This document shows, piece after piece, positions 6,782-12,744 of a DNA stretch of 47,110 nucleotides; positions within the stretch are counted from its first letter, which is position 1; each line of letters begins with the position of its first letter. The notes beneath the pieces are model-generated. The model worked only from the letters and a program-made list of their open reading frames with translations. It made no database searches and was not told the origin of the DNA. A program made the translations under genes and the position numbers. Origin of the DNA: a virus. The DNA lies in IMG/VR virus record IMGVR_UViG_3300021371_000028, positions 1 through 47,110 of that record. One strand, 5' to 3'.

Positions 6782-7217
6782 GATAGCAGAACTAGCTGCA
6801 GCTAATGCTGCATTTGCTGTTATTAAAGCTGCAATTTCTAATGGAAAAGAATTGTATGATGCAGGTGACTCAATACTAAATTATTTTGACGCTAAGACTA
6901 AATTACAAAAAACTGTAAACGAAAAACCAGTCGATAAGCGATCCGATCTAGAAGAATTTTTAGCTTTAGAACAGTTAAAAAAACAAGAAGAAGAATTAAA
7001 ACAAATGATGATTTATACCGGTAGATCCGGTATGTGGACAGATTGGTTAGCGTTTCAAGCTCAAGCGAAGAAGAAAAGAGATGCTGCAGAAGCAGCAAAA
7101 ATAGCTACAAGAAAACGGAAGCAGAAATTAATAATTGAAACTTCAATAGTAGTCGTAGCTGGACTCGTTTCCTTATTAGCAATAGGTGGAATATTTTATT
7201 TTATTGCGACTTATTAA
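6780..7217 (+). CDS. Late membrane-anchored protein with coiled coil
   Basis: A 145-residue protein starting MIAELAAANAAFAVIKAAI after GGGGAGAG. The N-terminal 45 residues form an Ala-rich amphipathic helix with NGKELYDAGDSILNYF. A charged coiled-coil region follows (about 60-115, EEFLALEQLKKQEEELKQ), then a basic stretch (RKRKQK) and one C-terminal transmembrane helix (about 123-143), giving a tail-anchored, cytoplasm-facing protein. It is the only supported plus-strand gene and has a late promoter. It converges with the ExbB/ExbD-like operon, overlapping its last gene by 17 bases. A related family occurs in T4-like marine phages, as far as I can judge, without a known function. Confidence 0.85.
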   Translation: MIAELAAANAAFAVIKAAISNGKELYDAGDSILNYFDAKTKLQKTVNEKPVDKRSDLEEFLALEQLKKQEEELKQMMIYTGRSGMWTDWLAFQAQAKKKRDAAEAAKIATRKRKQKLIIETSIVVVAGLVSLLAIGGIFYFIATY

Positions 7218-7656
7218 TTCTATGTCTAATTTGAAAATCGTAGGTTTGATATTCTCCAAGATTTATTTCACCACCATTACTATTTTCAATTCCTTGCGTG
7301 ATTCCGTTTGAAGATTTTCTTTGAGCGGAATCAAACGCTTTTTCACTTTTAGGATTAGCGTCTATTCTAAATGACTTTGGCTCATCTTTACCCGGTTCAA
7401 TCACCCAAACATATATGTATTGAAAGCGTTGAATATGATGAACGTATATGCTATCATTTGGAATCGTATGACTAACTGGATATCCTAATACATCTACAAC
7501 ATCTTGATATGCAAATATAATACAAGTCATTGATAGCGGAATTAAAAATAACATTGCATAAAAGTTTTTCCATATATGCATTGCTACAACAAGTAATATT
7601 GAAAATAATATAGTTGCAGATATGAAAAGAGGCAATAAACTTAAATCAAAAACCAT
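7201..7656 (-). CDS. Membrane protein of ExbB/ExbD-like operon, 151 aa
   Basis: Two N-terminal transmembrane helices (about 6-27 and 33-52: LPLFISATILFSILLVVAM, NFYAMLFLIPLSMTCIIFA), then about 95 hydrophilic residues with alternating beta-type segments (IYVHHIQRFQYIYVWVIEP, YDFQIRHRI). It is the third gene of the late operon after the ExbD-like protein, overlapping it by 11 bases, so it is probably a partner in the same membrane complex. No family recognised. Confidence 0.8.
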   Translation of the reverse strand: MVFDLSLLPLFISATILFSILLVVAMHIWKNFYAMLFLIPLSMTCIIFAYQDVVDVLGYPVSHTIPNDSIYVHHIQRFQYIYVWVIEPGKDEPKSFRIDANPKSEKAFDSAQRKSSNGITQGIENSNGGEINLGEYQTYDFQIRHRINKSQ

Positions 7657-8278
7657 GGGGCCTCACTGATAGAGAACGTTTTTTTGTAATGATGTCTGTT
7701 TTATTTAAATTGAAATCTAAAACGTTATTATCTTCACCAATTACAATATTAACTAAAGATATTTCTTGTCCAAAAGAATTATATTCATAAAAATTAGTAT
7801 ACACTTCTTGATATGGATTAACCTTTATTACCTGTAATCTAATGGTTCCCTTTGTAGTTGAGTCATAGGGAATTCTATTATATATGTGAGTAGCAATCCT
7901 GTAAGTACCTGGAACCGTTCCTCTTAGAGTTATAACCTCTCTATTCAATTTTACTATTTTTTCTGTGCCATCAACAATGACAGTATCATTTCCCCAACCA
8001 AGATCATCTTTTTCTAGATTCATTAATCCTGCATCTTTTTGCACGAAGCTAGAAGTATTACCTAGGGGATCTCTAACCCACAAGTCAACATCATCATTTA
8101 ATTCAGGATTCCATTCAATGACAATGATGAACTCAGCCTTTTTAATTACATCACCGTTTTTTGTTATAGGGTTAATAAGTAGAAATGCTAAAATAAATAG
8201 AAAAACAAATCCAATAACTAAATTGAATAGAAGATCTGTAAATCCTATTGTGCTTTTAAATCTATCGCGATTCTGCAT
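7646..8278 (-). CDS. ExbD/TolR/MotB-like membrane protein with beta domain
   Basis: A 210-residue protein with one transmembrane helix (about residues 12-34) that contains an Asp near its start, FTDLLFNLVIGFVFLFILAF, as in ExbD, TolR and MotB, where that Asp carries protons. The periplasmic part begins FIIVIEWNPELNDDVDLWVRDPLG, resembling DUF2135/YfaP-type beta-sandwich domains (DvDLhVxDPxG) rather than a peptidoglycan-binding OmpA domain. It overlaps the ExbB-like gene by 17 bases. ATG 8278 was chosen over an in-frame TTG at 8284. Proton-channel partner by analogy and context. Confidence 0.75.
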   Translation of the reverse strand: MQNRDRFKSTIGFTDLLFNLVIGFVFLFILAFLLINPITKNGDVIKKAEFIIVIEWNPELNDDVDLWVRDPLGNTSSFVQKDAGLMNLEKDDLGWGNDTVIVDGTEKIVKLNREVITLRGTVPGTYRIATHIYNRIPYDSTTKGTIRLQVIKVNPYQEVYTNFYEYNSFGQEISLVNIVIGEDNNVLDFNLNKTDIITKKRSLSVRPHGF

Positions 8279-8717
8279 TGACAAGCTGAACCTTTAAAAG
8301 TTGACTAGTCACCAAACCAGTTAATGTGGTATACAGGGCAGTGCTCATACCCAATGCCATGTCGGTTAAAGCATCTTTAACTGATTGCGCATCTTGAATA
8401 TTAATTTCAGCAAATGATGATCCTAGCATAACAATAAATCCTATGACAGTACCAATCATTCCAAGAGCAACAAGTAGTTCAGTTATAAACCATAGGAATG
8501 ACATGTCGTCCATATCAACGTAGTGATCATGAGATCTATACGTACTAAATCCTACGTATAAAGAAGAGATGGAATAAATTGCAATAATGAAAAAACTAAG
8601 ATAGGTTATGTCTTTTTCAATTAATACGTTAAAAAAATTAAATCCATATAATAGCACAGCAAACACGAACGTTACACACGTGAAAAGCCACCATCGCAAA
8701 AATCTGGAAACAAACAT
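8262..8717 (-). CDS. TolQ/ExbB/MotA-like proton channel protein
   Basis: A 151-residue protein with four hydrophobic segments: about 8-28, 38-57, 78-97 and 120-140. The third and fourth carry the family signature: ELLVALGMIGTVIGFIVML and, after a short loop, DMALGMSTALYTTLTGLVTSQLL, matching the LG-x-GTV-x-G and G-x-x-x-AL-x-TA-x-GL pattern of TolQ/ExbB/MotA channels. It is short for the family (TolQ about 230), lacking most of the cytoplasmic loop. First gene of a late operon (TATAAATA at 8747), followed by an ExbD-like gene, the order of exbB-exbD and tolQ-tolR. Confidence 0.82.
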   Translation of the reverse strand: MFVSRFLRWWLFTCVTFVFAVLLYGFNFFNVLIEKDITYLSFFIIAIYSISSLYVGFSTYRSHDHYVDMDDMSFLWFITELLVALGMIGTVIGFIVMLGSSFAEINIQDAQSVKDALTDMALGMSTALYTTLTGLVTSQLLKVQLVNAESR

Positions 8718-8746
8718 AAAACTATCTCTTTAAATTCATATAGTTT

Positions 8747-8754
8747 TATTTATA
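8747..8754 (-). promoter_or_regulatory. T4-type late promoter TATAAATA
   Basis: Exact late octamer 30 bases upstream of the ExbB-like ATG, directly after the stop of the DUF3310-like gene at 8756. This places the ExbB/ExbD-like module in the late phase of infection. Confidence 0.75.
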
Positions 8755-8755
8755 A

Positions 8756-9058
8756 TTAATCAAATTCTACAATACTTTCATCATGGAGATACAGCATAAT
8801 TAATGCATAATGCAATACTTTCAATAAGTCTTTTCTAGCATCATCCATATTACCCTTTTTACCGTATCGCTGTGCGTATTTCATTACGTTTCCGATACAA
8901 AAACCAGATCCATGCCCGCCATCAATAATGAATTCAGTGGCTTGAAACTTTGACTTTGAATAATGAGTATTATAGGTTGAATCGATATAATTTAGCAATT
9001 CAGCCATGAGTTCATCTTCACGAAATTTATAATCAATAGATGACTTTTTACTAGGCAT
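8756..9058 (-). CDS. DUF3310-like protein
   Basis: A 100-residue protein whose C-terminal half, GSGFCIGNVMKYAQRYGKKG followed by DDARKDLLKVLHYA, has the pattern of the DUF3310 (SaV-like) family found in many phages: a short helix with G-N-xx-KY-xx-R, then D-xx-KA-x2-YL. The role of this family is not established, though it is often next to nucleotide-metabolism genes. It is the last gene of the small-protein operon starting at 11093; the ATG overlaps the preceding gene. Confidence 0.8.
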   Translation of the reverse strand: MPSKKSSIDYKFREDELMAELLNYIDSTYNTHYSKSKFQATEFIIDGGHGSGFCIGNVMKYAQRYGKKGNMDDARKDLLKVLHYALIMLYLHDESIVEFD

Positions 9059-9197
9059 TATTTTCTTCCTTTTTAATTTGTAATTCTAGTGCAATCATTT
9101 TTGCATTTAAAATTCTAACTTTATCCCACTTTCGCTTTACTGATGCTTTAAGAATTTTTAAATATATTTTCTTTAATTTGCTTTTAAGATTTTTCAT
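9051..9197 (-). CDS. Small lysine-rich protein, 48 aa
   Basis: Frame from ATG 9197 to TAG 9051, starting MKNLKSKLKKIYLKILKA. Very rich in Lys (about 13) and Arg, and likely one long helix. It overlaps the preceding gene's end by 14 bases and the following start by 8, consistent with the packing of the operon. Possibly nucleic-acid binding, by charge only. Confidence 0.55.
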   Translation of the reverse strand: MKNLKSKLKKIYLKILKASVKRKWDKVRILNAKMIALELQIKKEENNA

Positions 9198-9369
9198 TTT
9201 TCTTTCTCCTTAAAACATTATATGGATCCACTTGATCCAACCAAACATCACCAAGTGCTGAAACATATGCATCATATGACTTCATTTGAAACTCAGCCTG
9301 TTTATCACTTGGAACAAAAATCTCCTGAAATTCATCAGGAGTAATATCCATTTCAATCTTAATCTTCAT
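9184..9369 (-). CDS. Hypothetical protein, 61 aa
   Basis: Starts MKIKIEMDITPDEFQEIF at ATG 9369, which overlaps the stop of the previous gene (TAATG); a longer in-frame start at 9393 would lie inside that gene and was not used. Acidic N-terminus, basic C-terminus (VLRRKKNEKS). No family recognised. Confidence 0.7.
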   Translation of the reverse strand: MKIKIEMDITPDEFQEIFVPSDKQAEFQMKSYDAYVSALGDVWLDQVDPYNVLRRKKNEKS

Positions 9370-9506
9370 TAGCCTTCTCTTTCCAAATTCCACTGTACTT
9401 TATTTGGAGGTGACGGTGGACTATGGTGTCTTATTTTTCTACCAAGAACATAGCTTGCAATAATAGCTATAATCAACGATGTAAAAAATATTTCAATTGG
9501 TATCAT
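9369..9506 (-). CDS. Single-span membrane peptide, 45 aa
   Basis: Frame from ATG 9506, overlapping the previous stop as ATGA, to TAA 9369. An N-terminal helix MIPIEIFFTSLIIAIIASYV spans the membrane; a basic, Pro-rich tail follows (GRKIRHHSPPSPPNK). The stop/start overlaps on both sides support it as a real gene. Confidence 0.65.
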   Translation of the reverse strand: MIPIEIFFTSLIIAIIASYVLGRKIRHHSPPSPPNKVQWNLEREG

Positions 9507-9799
9507 TCTTGACAATCACTTCCAGGATATATGTAATCACCGGCTGTAGTAAATTTTAGGTCGCCCATCTTTTCGGCTGATTCATCAACTATTTCTTGTG
9601 GGTATAATCTATAATATTGAAATGACTCTAAAGGATATCCCTGTTCGCCAATCCATTTTTCAAGATTAAACTGTGAGCTTAAAAATAGATCATAAGCTTT
9701 GCCACCACATAAAACTGCTTCTTCAGGTAAAGCTTTTGGAAATCCATATGCCCAACCCGCAGGAGTTGGGTCAATCATTAACTCATACTTTTTTTCCAT
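9503..9799 (-). CDS. Hypothetical protein, 98 aa
   Basis: Begins MEKKYELMIDPTPAGWAYGFP. Acidic, with many aromatic residues (FQYYRLYP, GDYIYPGSD). It overlaps the upstream gene by 22 bases and the downstream membrane peptide by ATGA. No family recognised. Confidence 0.72.
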   Translation of the reverse strand: MEKKYELMIDPTPAGWAYGFPKALPEEAVLCGGKAYDLFLSSQFNLEKWIGEQGYPLESFQYYRLYPQEIVDESAEKMGDLKFTTAGDYIYPGSDCQE

Positions 9800-10116
9800 T
9801 GCCTTTCTTCCTCTTTATCGTACTCTTCACGATCAAAGCCGATGGGAGTTACTTGCTTCATAATTAATTCATCACTCCATGAAGCAAAGTAAGGTTCTTC
9901 AGTACGAAAGTGGTCGATAATTTCATTTTTTGTAACTACCGAGTAATTTGATACTGTTTCACCCATATGCCGTTGAGTGAATTCCAAGGTATCACCCGCA
10001 GATACCTGTTTCTGGACATAGTCAAGCATATCCTTGTCTTCCACTTCATCTGGCACTTCAATGCAGTACGTCATGTTGAACATTGATACTGCATTGACCA
10101 TCACGTACTTACTCAT
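9778..10116 (-). CDS. Hypothetical protein, 112 aa
   Basis: Begins MSKYVMVNAVSMFNMTYCIEVP and is acidic, with a charged C-terminus (EEYDKEEERQWKK). Its ATG overlaps the stop of the 31-residue peptide gene (ATGA). It resembles small conserved proteins of T4-like phages in style, but I cannot name a family. Confidence 0.72.
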   Translation of the reverse strand: MSKYVMVNAVSMFNMTYCIEVPDEVEDKDMLDYVQKQVSAGDTLEFTQRHMGETVSNYSVVTKNEIIDHFRTEEPYFASWSDELIMKQVTPIGFDREEYDKEEERQWKKSMS

Positions 10117-10208
10117 AAAACAAAGTCCTGTACAAATCCGACTATACCTAGACTTAAAGCAATTAATAAAAATACTTGAGCCATTCGCACTGCGATATAA
10201 TCACTCAT
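10113..10208 (-). CDS. Membrane peptide, 31 aa
   Basis: MSDYIAVRMAQVFLLIALSL followed by GIVGFVQDFVL: one transmembrane helix with almost no soluble part. ATG 10208 lies 8 bases inside the previous gene, and the stop overlaps the next start as ATGA. Supported by the unbroken chain of coupled frames. Confidence 0.55.
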   Translation of the reverse strand: MSDYIAVRMAQVFLLIALSLGIVGFVQDFVL

Positions 10209-10278
10209 CGCCATCCTCGCTTTTTACCATCATCCATAAGATAAACAAGCAGCAAATTAATCCTGCTACAAATTCCAT
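10201..10278 (-). CDS. Membrane peptide, 25 aa
   Basis: MEFVAGLICCLFILWMMV followed by KSEDGDE: a single hydrophobic helix with an acidic tail. ATG 10278 overlaps the previous stop by one base (TGATG), and the stop overlaps the next gene by 8 bases. Very short, so support comes from gene packing. Confidence 0.5.
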   Translation of the reverse strand: MEFVAGLICCLFILWMMVKSEDGDE

Positions 10279-10439
10279 CACTGTCCCTCTGTTAAATATT
10301 CTGGATCTGGCTCGTTATTATTAATAATTTGCTCGTATAGATCTGCATTGATTGCGCCATACTTTTTCACAAAGTCTTCCTTGGACATATTGATTGCATC
10401 TTCCTGCATGTCAAAGAAATCATTACCCATCTTACTCAT
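10278..10439 (-). CDS. Small acidic protein, 53 aa
   Basis: Begins MSKMGNDFFDMQEDAINMSK, predicted helical, ending YLTEGQ. Start overlaps the end of the upstream 48-residue gene by 8 bases; stop overlaps the next start. No family recognised. Confidence 0.62.
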   Translation of the reverse strand: MSKMGNDFFDMQEDAINMSKEDFVKKYGAINADLYEQIINNNEPDPEYLTEGQ

Positions 10440-10578
10440 TGCTAAATTTCCCATCCGTGTACATTAATAATCCTACTACTGCAATTACCAAACCCAGCAC
10501 AATTACTGAATCTACAGCTGCGGCAAATGTACCACCCACAGCCGCAAGTGCAACGTAAATTCCGTATCCCTTACCCAT
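10432..10578 (-). CDS. Membrane peptide, 48 aa
   Basis: Begins MGKGYGIYVALAAVGGTFAA, followed by a second hydrophobic part VIVLGLVIAVVGLLMYT and a polar end. Two short, or one long, membrane segments rich in Ala, Gly and Val. It starts just after the previous stop, with AAAGGAG upstream. Confidence 0.62.
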   Translation of the reverse strand: MGKGYGIYVALAAVGGTFAAAVDSVIVLGLVIAVVGLLMYTDGKFSNE

Positions 10579-10580
10579 TA

Positions 10581-10706
10581 TCAAATCTCCTTTACCATTT
10601 TAATGATACAATCTGGACGACGGCGATTCTGGTATTCGTATGCTTCCTGTTTGTCACGTGTATTGAATACAACATTGCCATCTTTATCTACCAAATGAAA
10701 CCGCAT
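10581..10706 (-). CDS. Small protein, 41 aa
   Basis: Begins MRFHLVDKDGNVVFNTRDKQ, a short beta hairpin-like start followed by a basic helix (QNRRRPDCIIKMVKEI). ATG 10706 overlaps the previous stop as TAATG. No family recognised. Confidence 0.62.
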   Translation of the reverse strand: MRFHLVDKDGNVVFNTRDKQEAYEYQNRRRPDCIIKMVKEI

Positions 10707-10933
10707 TAGAATTCTCCTACTGTCCCATTCTTAGCATAAAAAGCGGCAGCTCCGCGCTCGTACGAAGTGGAAGCACGAAGCTTCCGAATCTTCTCAAAGA
10801 AATAATCATCACGAACCGCTTCGTGTATCGCGGTAGTTGCCTTAACCCAGGCCTTGTTCTGCCAGAACGTAGCCATTAACTCGTCTTGTTTTTCAAAGAT
10901 TTCTTTTGCACCTGGGATATCGATATTACGCAT
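10706..10933 (-). CDS. Hypothetical protein, 75 aa
   Basis: Starts MRNIDIPGAKEIFEKQDEL at ATG 10933, seven bases after GGAG; an upstream ATG at 10939 is too close to that site. Mostly helical with mixed charge. It overlaps the previous gene by 8 bases. No family recognised. Confidence 0.7.
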   Translation of the reverse strand: MRNIDIPGAKEIFEKQDELMATFWQNKAWVKATTAIHEAVRDDYFFEKIRKLRASTSYERGAAAFYAKNGTVGEF

Positions 10934-11093
10934 TTTCATTCTCCTCAGGAGTAGCTATTTCACCGCGCAAACCAAGCAAAGCAGCCATAGCTTTATGGGC
11001 GTAAGTTTTCTCAGGGTTAGTCATTTCGCCGAACATGCGGTCCAAGTCTAACATCATCTTATAAACCACTGCATCCATCATTTCATTTTTCAT
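10926..11093 (-). CDS. Hypothetical early protein, 55 aa
   Basis: First gene after the promoter at 11121-11148. Begins MKNEMMDAVVYKMMLDLDRM after GAGGAGA in a leader nearly identical to that of the gene at 11708-11953. Methionine-rich helix and acidic tail (TPEENENA). No family recognised. Confidence 0.65.
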   Translation of the reverse strand: MKNEMMDAVVYKMMLDLDRMFGEMTNPEKTYAHKAMAALLGLRGEIATPEENENA

Positions 11094-11120
11094 AATCTAT
11101 TCTCCTCATTTCTTAGATCT

Positions 11121-11148
11121 ATTATACCAAATCGATCGAGAATGTACA
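11121..11148 (-). promoter_or_regulatory. Early promoter TGTACA-N16-TATAAT
   Basis: -35 TGTACA at 11143-11148, -10 TATAAT at 11121-11126, spacing 16. Flanks GGTGTACATT and GGTATAAT match the promoters at 2711 and 11980. Drives the small-protein operon ending at 8756. Confidence 0.85.
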
Positions 11149-11188
11149 CCATTTTTTTCGCAAAAGTTTTCATATTGAAATCAAAAAC

Positions 11189-11521
11189 TTATGAAGCTAT
11201 CTTCAAGTGTTTGCACTTTCCATGAAACTTATATCCGGTGCACGTGCAAGAATTATTATTCTTATTAACTAGATATATCGCACCCTTAGAACCAGTAACT
11301 TCTACAATATTTTCATCATGTAATTCTGGAACTGTGCCAATGGTATGGAATTTGCGGCGACGCATGTCAAAGGATTTTGGCTTGGCATACATATCTAAGC
11401 CGCGGGAATAGTCAGCCACTTGAAACCAGACTAGCTTGTCTTTTTCATTTACATAGTAGAGATGTGGTTGGTAATGAAAACCATCTACTACACCGGTTGT
11501 CTCACATAAAATACGAATCAT
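11189..11521 (-). CDS. SWIM zinc-finger protein
   Basis: A 110-residue protein ending in CTCTGYKFHGKCKHLK: Cys92-x-Cys94-x8-Cys103-x-His105, the exact CxC-xn-CxH pattern of SWIM zinc fingers, which bind DNA or proteins. The N-terminal 85 residues form an unknown beta-rich part. ATG 11521, seven bases after GAGG, was preferred to an in-frame TTG at 11533. Last gene of the operon from 11980; early expression suggests host takeover or a DNA-related role, by inference. Confidence 0.78.
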   Translation of the reverse strand: MIRILCETTGVVDGFHYQPHLYYVNEKDKLVWFQVADYSRGLDMYAKPKSFDMRRRKFHTIGTVPELHDENIVEVTGSKGAIYLVNKNNNSCTCTGYKFHGKCKHLKIAS

Positions 11522-11529
11522 ATAGAACC

Positions 11530-11619
11530 TCAATCAAGAAAATAATACAGAATTAATCCAAAGCTTATGCCGAACATTGACGCCAGTATAAGCTCAATCC
11601 ACACTAGAACTTTCTCCAT
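11530..11619 (-). CDS. Membrane peptide, 29 aa
   Basis: MEKVLVWIELILASMFGISF followed by GLILYYFLD: a single membrane helix with acidic ends. ATG 11619 lies inside the previous gene (16-base overlap). Support is from packing between two genes in a 175-base gap that has no other content. Confidence 0.5.
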   Translation of the reverse strand: MEKVLVWIELILASMFGISFGLILYYFLD

Positions 11620-11705
11620 TCACCCGATATTAAAAGATATGCGATGGCGATACCTGTTACGCCGAGTACCAGCATCACGTCAAGATAATTCGCAGTGTAA
11701 CCCAT
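11604..11705 (-). CDS. Membrane peptide, 33 aa
   Basis: MGYTANYLDVMLVLGVTGIA followed by IAYLLISGEWRKF: one transmembrane helix and a short basic end. Starts 2 bases after the stop of the 81-residue gene. One of several single-span peptides in these two early operons. Confidence 0.52.
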   Translation of the reverse strand: MGYTANYLDVMLVLGVTGIAIAYLLISGEWRKF

Positions 11706-11707
11706 GA

Positions 11708-11953
11708 TTAAGCCCTCGCCAAAACTTCAGAAGCATCGAAGACTGAGAAGAACCGTGGCTTTTTCTCACCAGTTTCTTCGTCTTCTTTGAACATTACTAA
11801 CTTAGCGCAAGCCTTTAAGCCTTTCAATTTAGTTCCAGGGATGCCTAAAGATTTTGTAGCTTGTTTAAAAGTAACTACTGCGTCCACTCCAGCAACCATT
11901 AAAGTGGTTGCATTAACTCCTGAGTATTCTTTTCCAGTAACATAATTAATCAT
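11708..11953 (-). CDS. Hypothetical early protein, 81 aa
   Basis: Begins MINYVTGKEYSGVNATTLM, with FKQATKSLGIPGTKLKGLK and a C-terminal FFSVFDASEVLARA. Basic middle, beta/alpha pattern. First gene after the promoter at 11980-12007, with a GAGGAGA ribosome site. I recall similar proteins in other phages but no function. Confidence 0.75.
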   Translation of the reverse strand: MINYVTGKEYSGVNATTLMVAGVDAVVTFKQATKSLGIPGTKLKGLKACAKLVMFKEDEETGEKKPRFFSVFDASEVLARA

Positions 11954-11979
11954 AATCTATCTCCTCATTTGATAGATCC

Positions 11980-12007
11980 ATTATACCTTATTAGAAAAAA
12001 ATGTACA
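11980..12007 (-). promoter_or_regulatory. Early promoter TGTACA-N16-TATAAT
   Basis: -35 TGTACA at 12002-12007, -10 TATAAT at 11980-11985, spacing 16. The leader after it (GATCTATCAAATGAGGAGA) is nearly the same as after the 11121 promoter (GATCTAAGAAATGAGGAGA). Confidence 0.85.
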
Positions 12008-12031
12008 CCTTTTTTTTCACTTATTTGAAAT

Positions 12032-12247
12032 TTATTTTTTATAAGGATTTGAATCACTTATAGTGATATCTTCAAAATTGTTTAAGTCGTAGTAGTGAAT
12101 ACCACTAGAGTCTTCATAAGATACGATGAGAGGTTCATCGCTTAGCATTAATGATCCTAAAAGATCACATAATTCTGAAGCAATTTTAGCTTCAGCCTCT
12201 TCTTCCTTTTTTCTTCTATAATCATCTAAACTGTGAAGTGTTCCCAT
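12032..12247 (-). CDS. Hypothetical acidic protein, 71 aa
   Basis: Begins MGTLHSLDDYRRKKEEEAEA, a charged helix, then a short hydrophobic helix (LCDLLGSLML) and an acidic beta-type end. It overlaps the previous gene by 26 bases. Last gene of the uvsX-gp41 operon, ending 25 bases before the next promoter. No family recognised. Confidence 0.7.
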   Translation of the reverse strand: MGTLHSLDDYRRKKEEEAEAKIASELCDLLGSLMLSDEPLIVSYEDSSGIHYYDLNNFEDITISDSNPYKK

Positions 12248-12428
12248 AATAATATTCCTCTAAATATCCTTTTCTGTTGTAAAGGATTAATTTTTCATGA
12301 GTAGTTTCTGTCGACGTTGTAGCCGCATTGATCTTTTCATTATATACTTCAGACACCGGTTCAATACGAGAAAATGGAGACCAAAGTTGAATAAAGTTTT
12401 GATAGATTGGTTGGAAACTAAGACTCAT
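12222..12428 (-). CDS. Hypothetical protein, 68 aa
   Basis: Starts MSLSFQPIYQNFIQLWSPFS at ATG 12428, overlapping the MazG-like gene by 11 bases; longer in-frame starts would lie deeper in that gene. Aromatic-rich with a Tyr cluster near the end (YLEEYYYGN). No family recognised. Confidence 0.66.
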   Translation of the reverse strand: MSLSFQPIYQNFIQLWSPFSRIEPVSEVYNEKINAATTSTETTHEKLILYNRKGYLEEYYYGNTSQFR

Positions 12429-12744
12429 AATGTAATCCTTCGTTTCCGTTTTGACCAATGATATCCATTCTCTCGTTGTTCTCTTCCCATTCAATGTTAT
12501 CATAATAAATGGTTGAAAACTTTTTAAGCTTTTCTTTCTTTACTTCAGATTGCTCGTAGCATTTTTCTAAGCTAATCACTTTGTCCTGATTTAAAAGTTC
12601 TATCATACATAGGATGTCACCAATCTCTTTTTCTAGTTCAGCGTCATTTTCTACACCACCAAACCTTATACACTTAGATGCTCGCTGAGTAACTTCGGCA
12701 CATTCTTCCATAAGTATCAGTAAGATTTGTTCTTTTCTAGTCAT
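12418..12744 (-). CDS. MazG-like nucleotide pyrophosphohydrolase
   Basis: A 108-residue all-alpha NTP pyrophosphohydrolase-like protein. MEECAEVTQRASKCIRFG supplies the EE-x2-E metal-binding helix and ELEKEIGDILCMIELL the second E-x2-D helix, the pattern of the MazG/dUTPase superfamily. It probably hydrolyses a (d)NTP to the monophosphate. ATG 12744 overlaps the gp41 stop (TAATG). This is the second member of the superfamily in the window (see 23178). In a phage with hydroxymethylcytosine, such an enzyme could remove dCTP as T4 gp56 does; that is inference. Confidence 0.82.
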   Translation of the reverse strand: MTRKEQILLILMEECAEVTQRASKCIRFGGVENDAELEKEIGDILCMIELLNQDKVISLEKCYEQSEVKKEKLKKFSTIYYDNIEWEENNERMDIIGQNGNEGLHYES

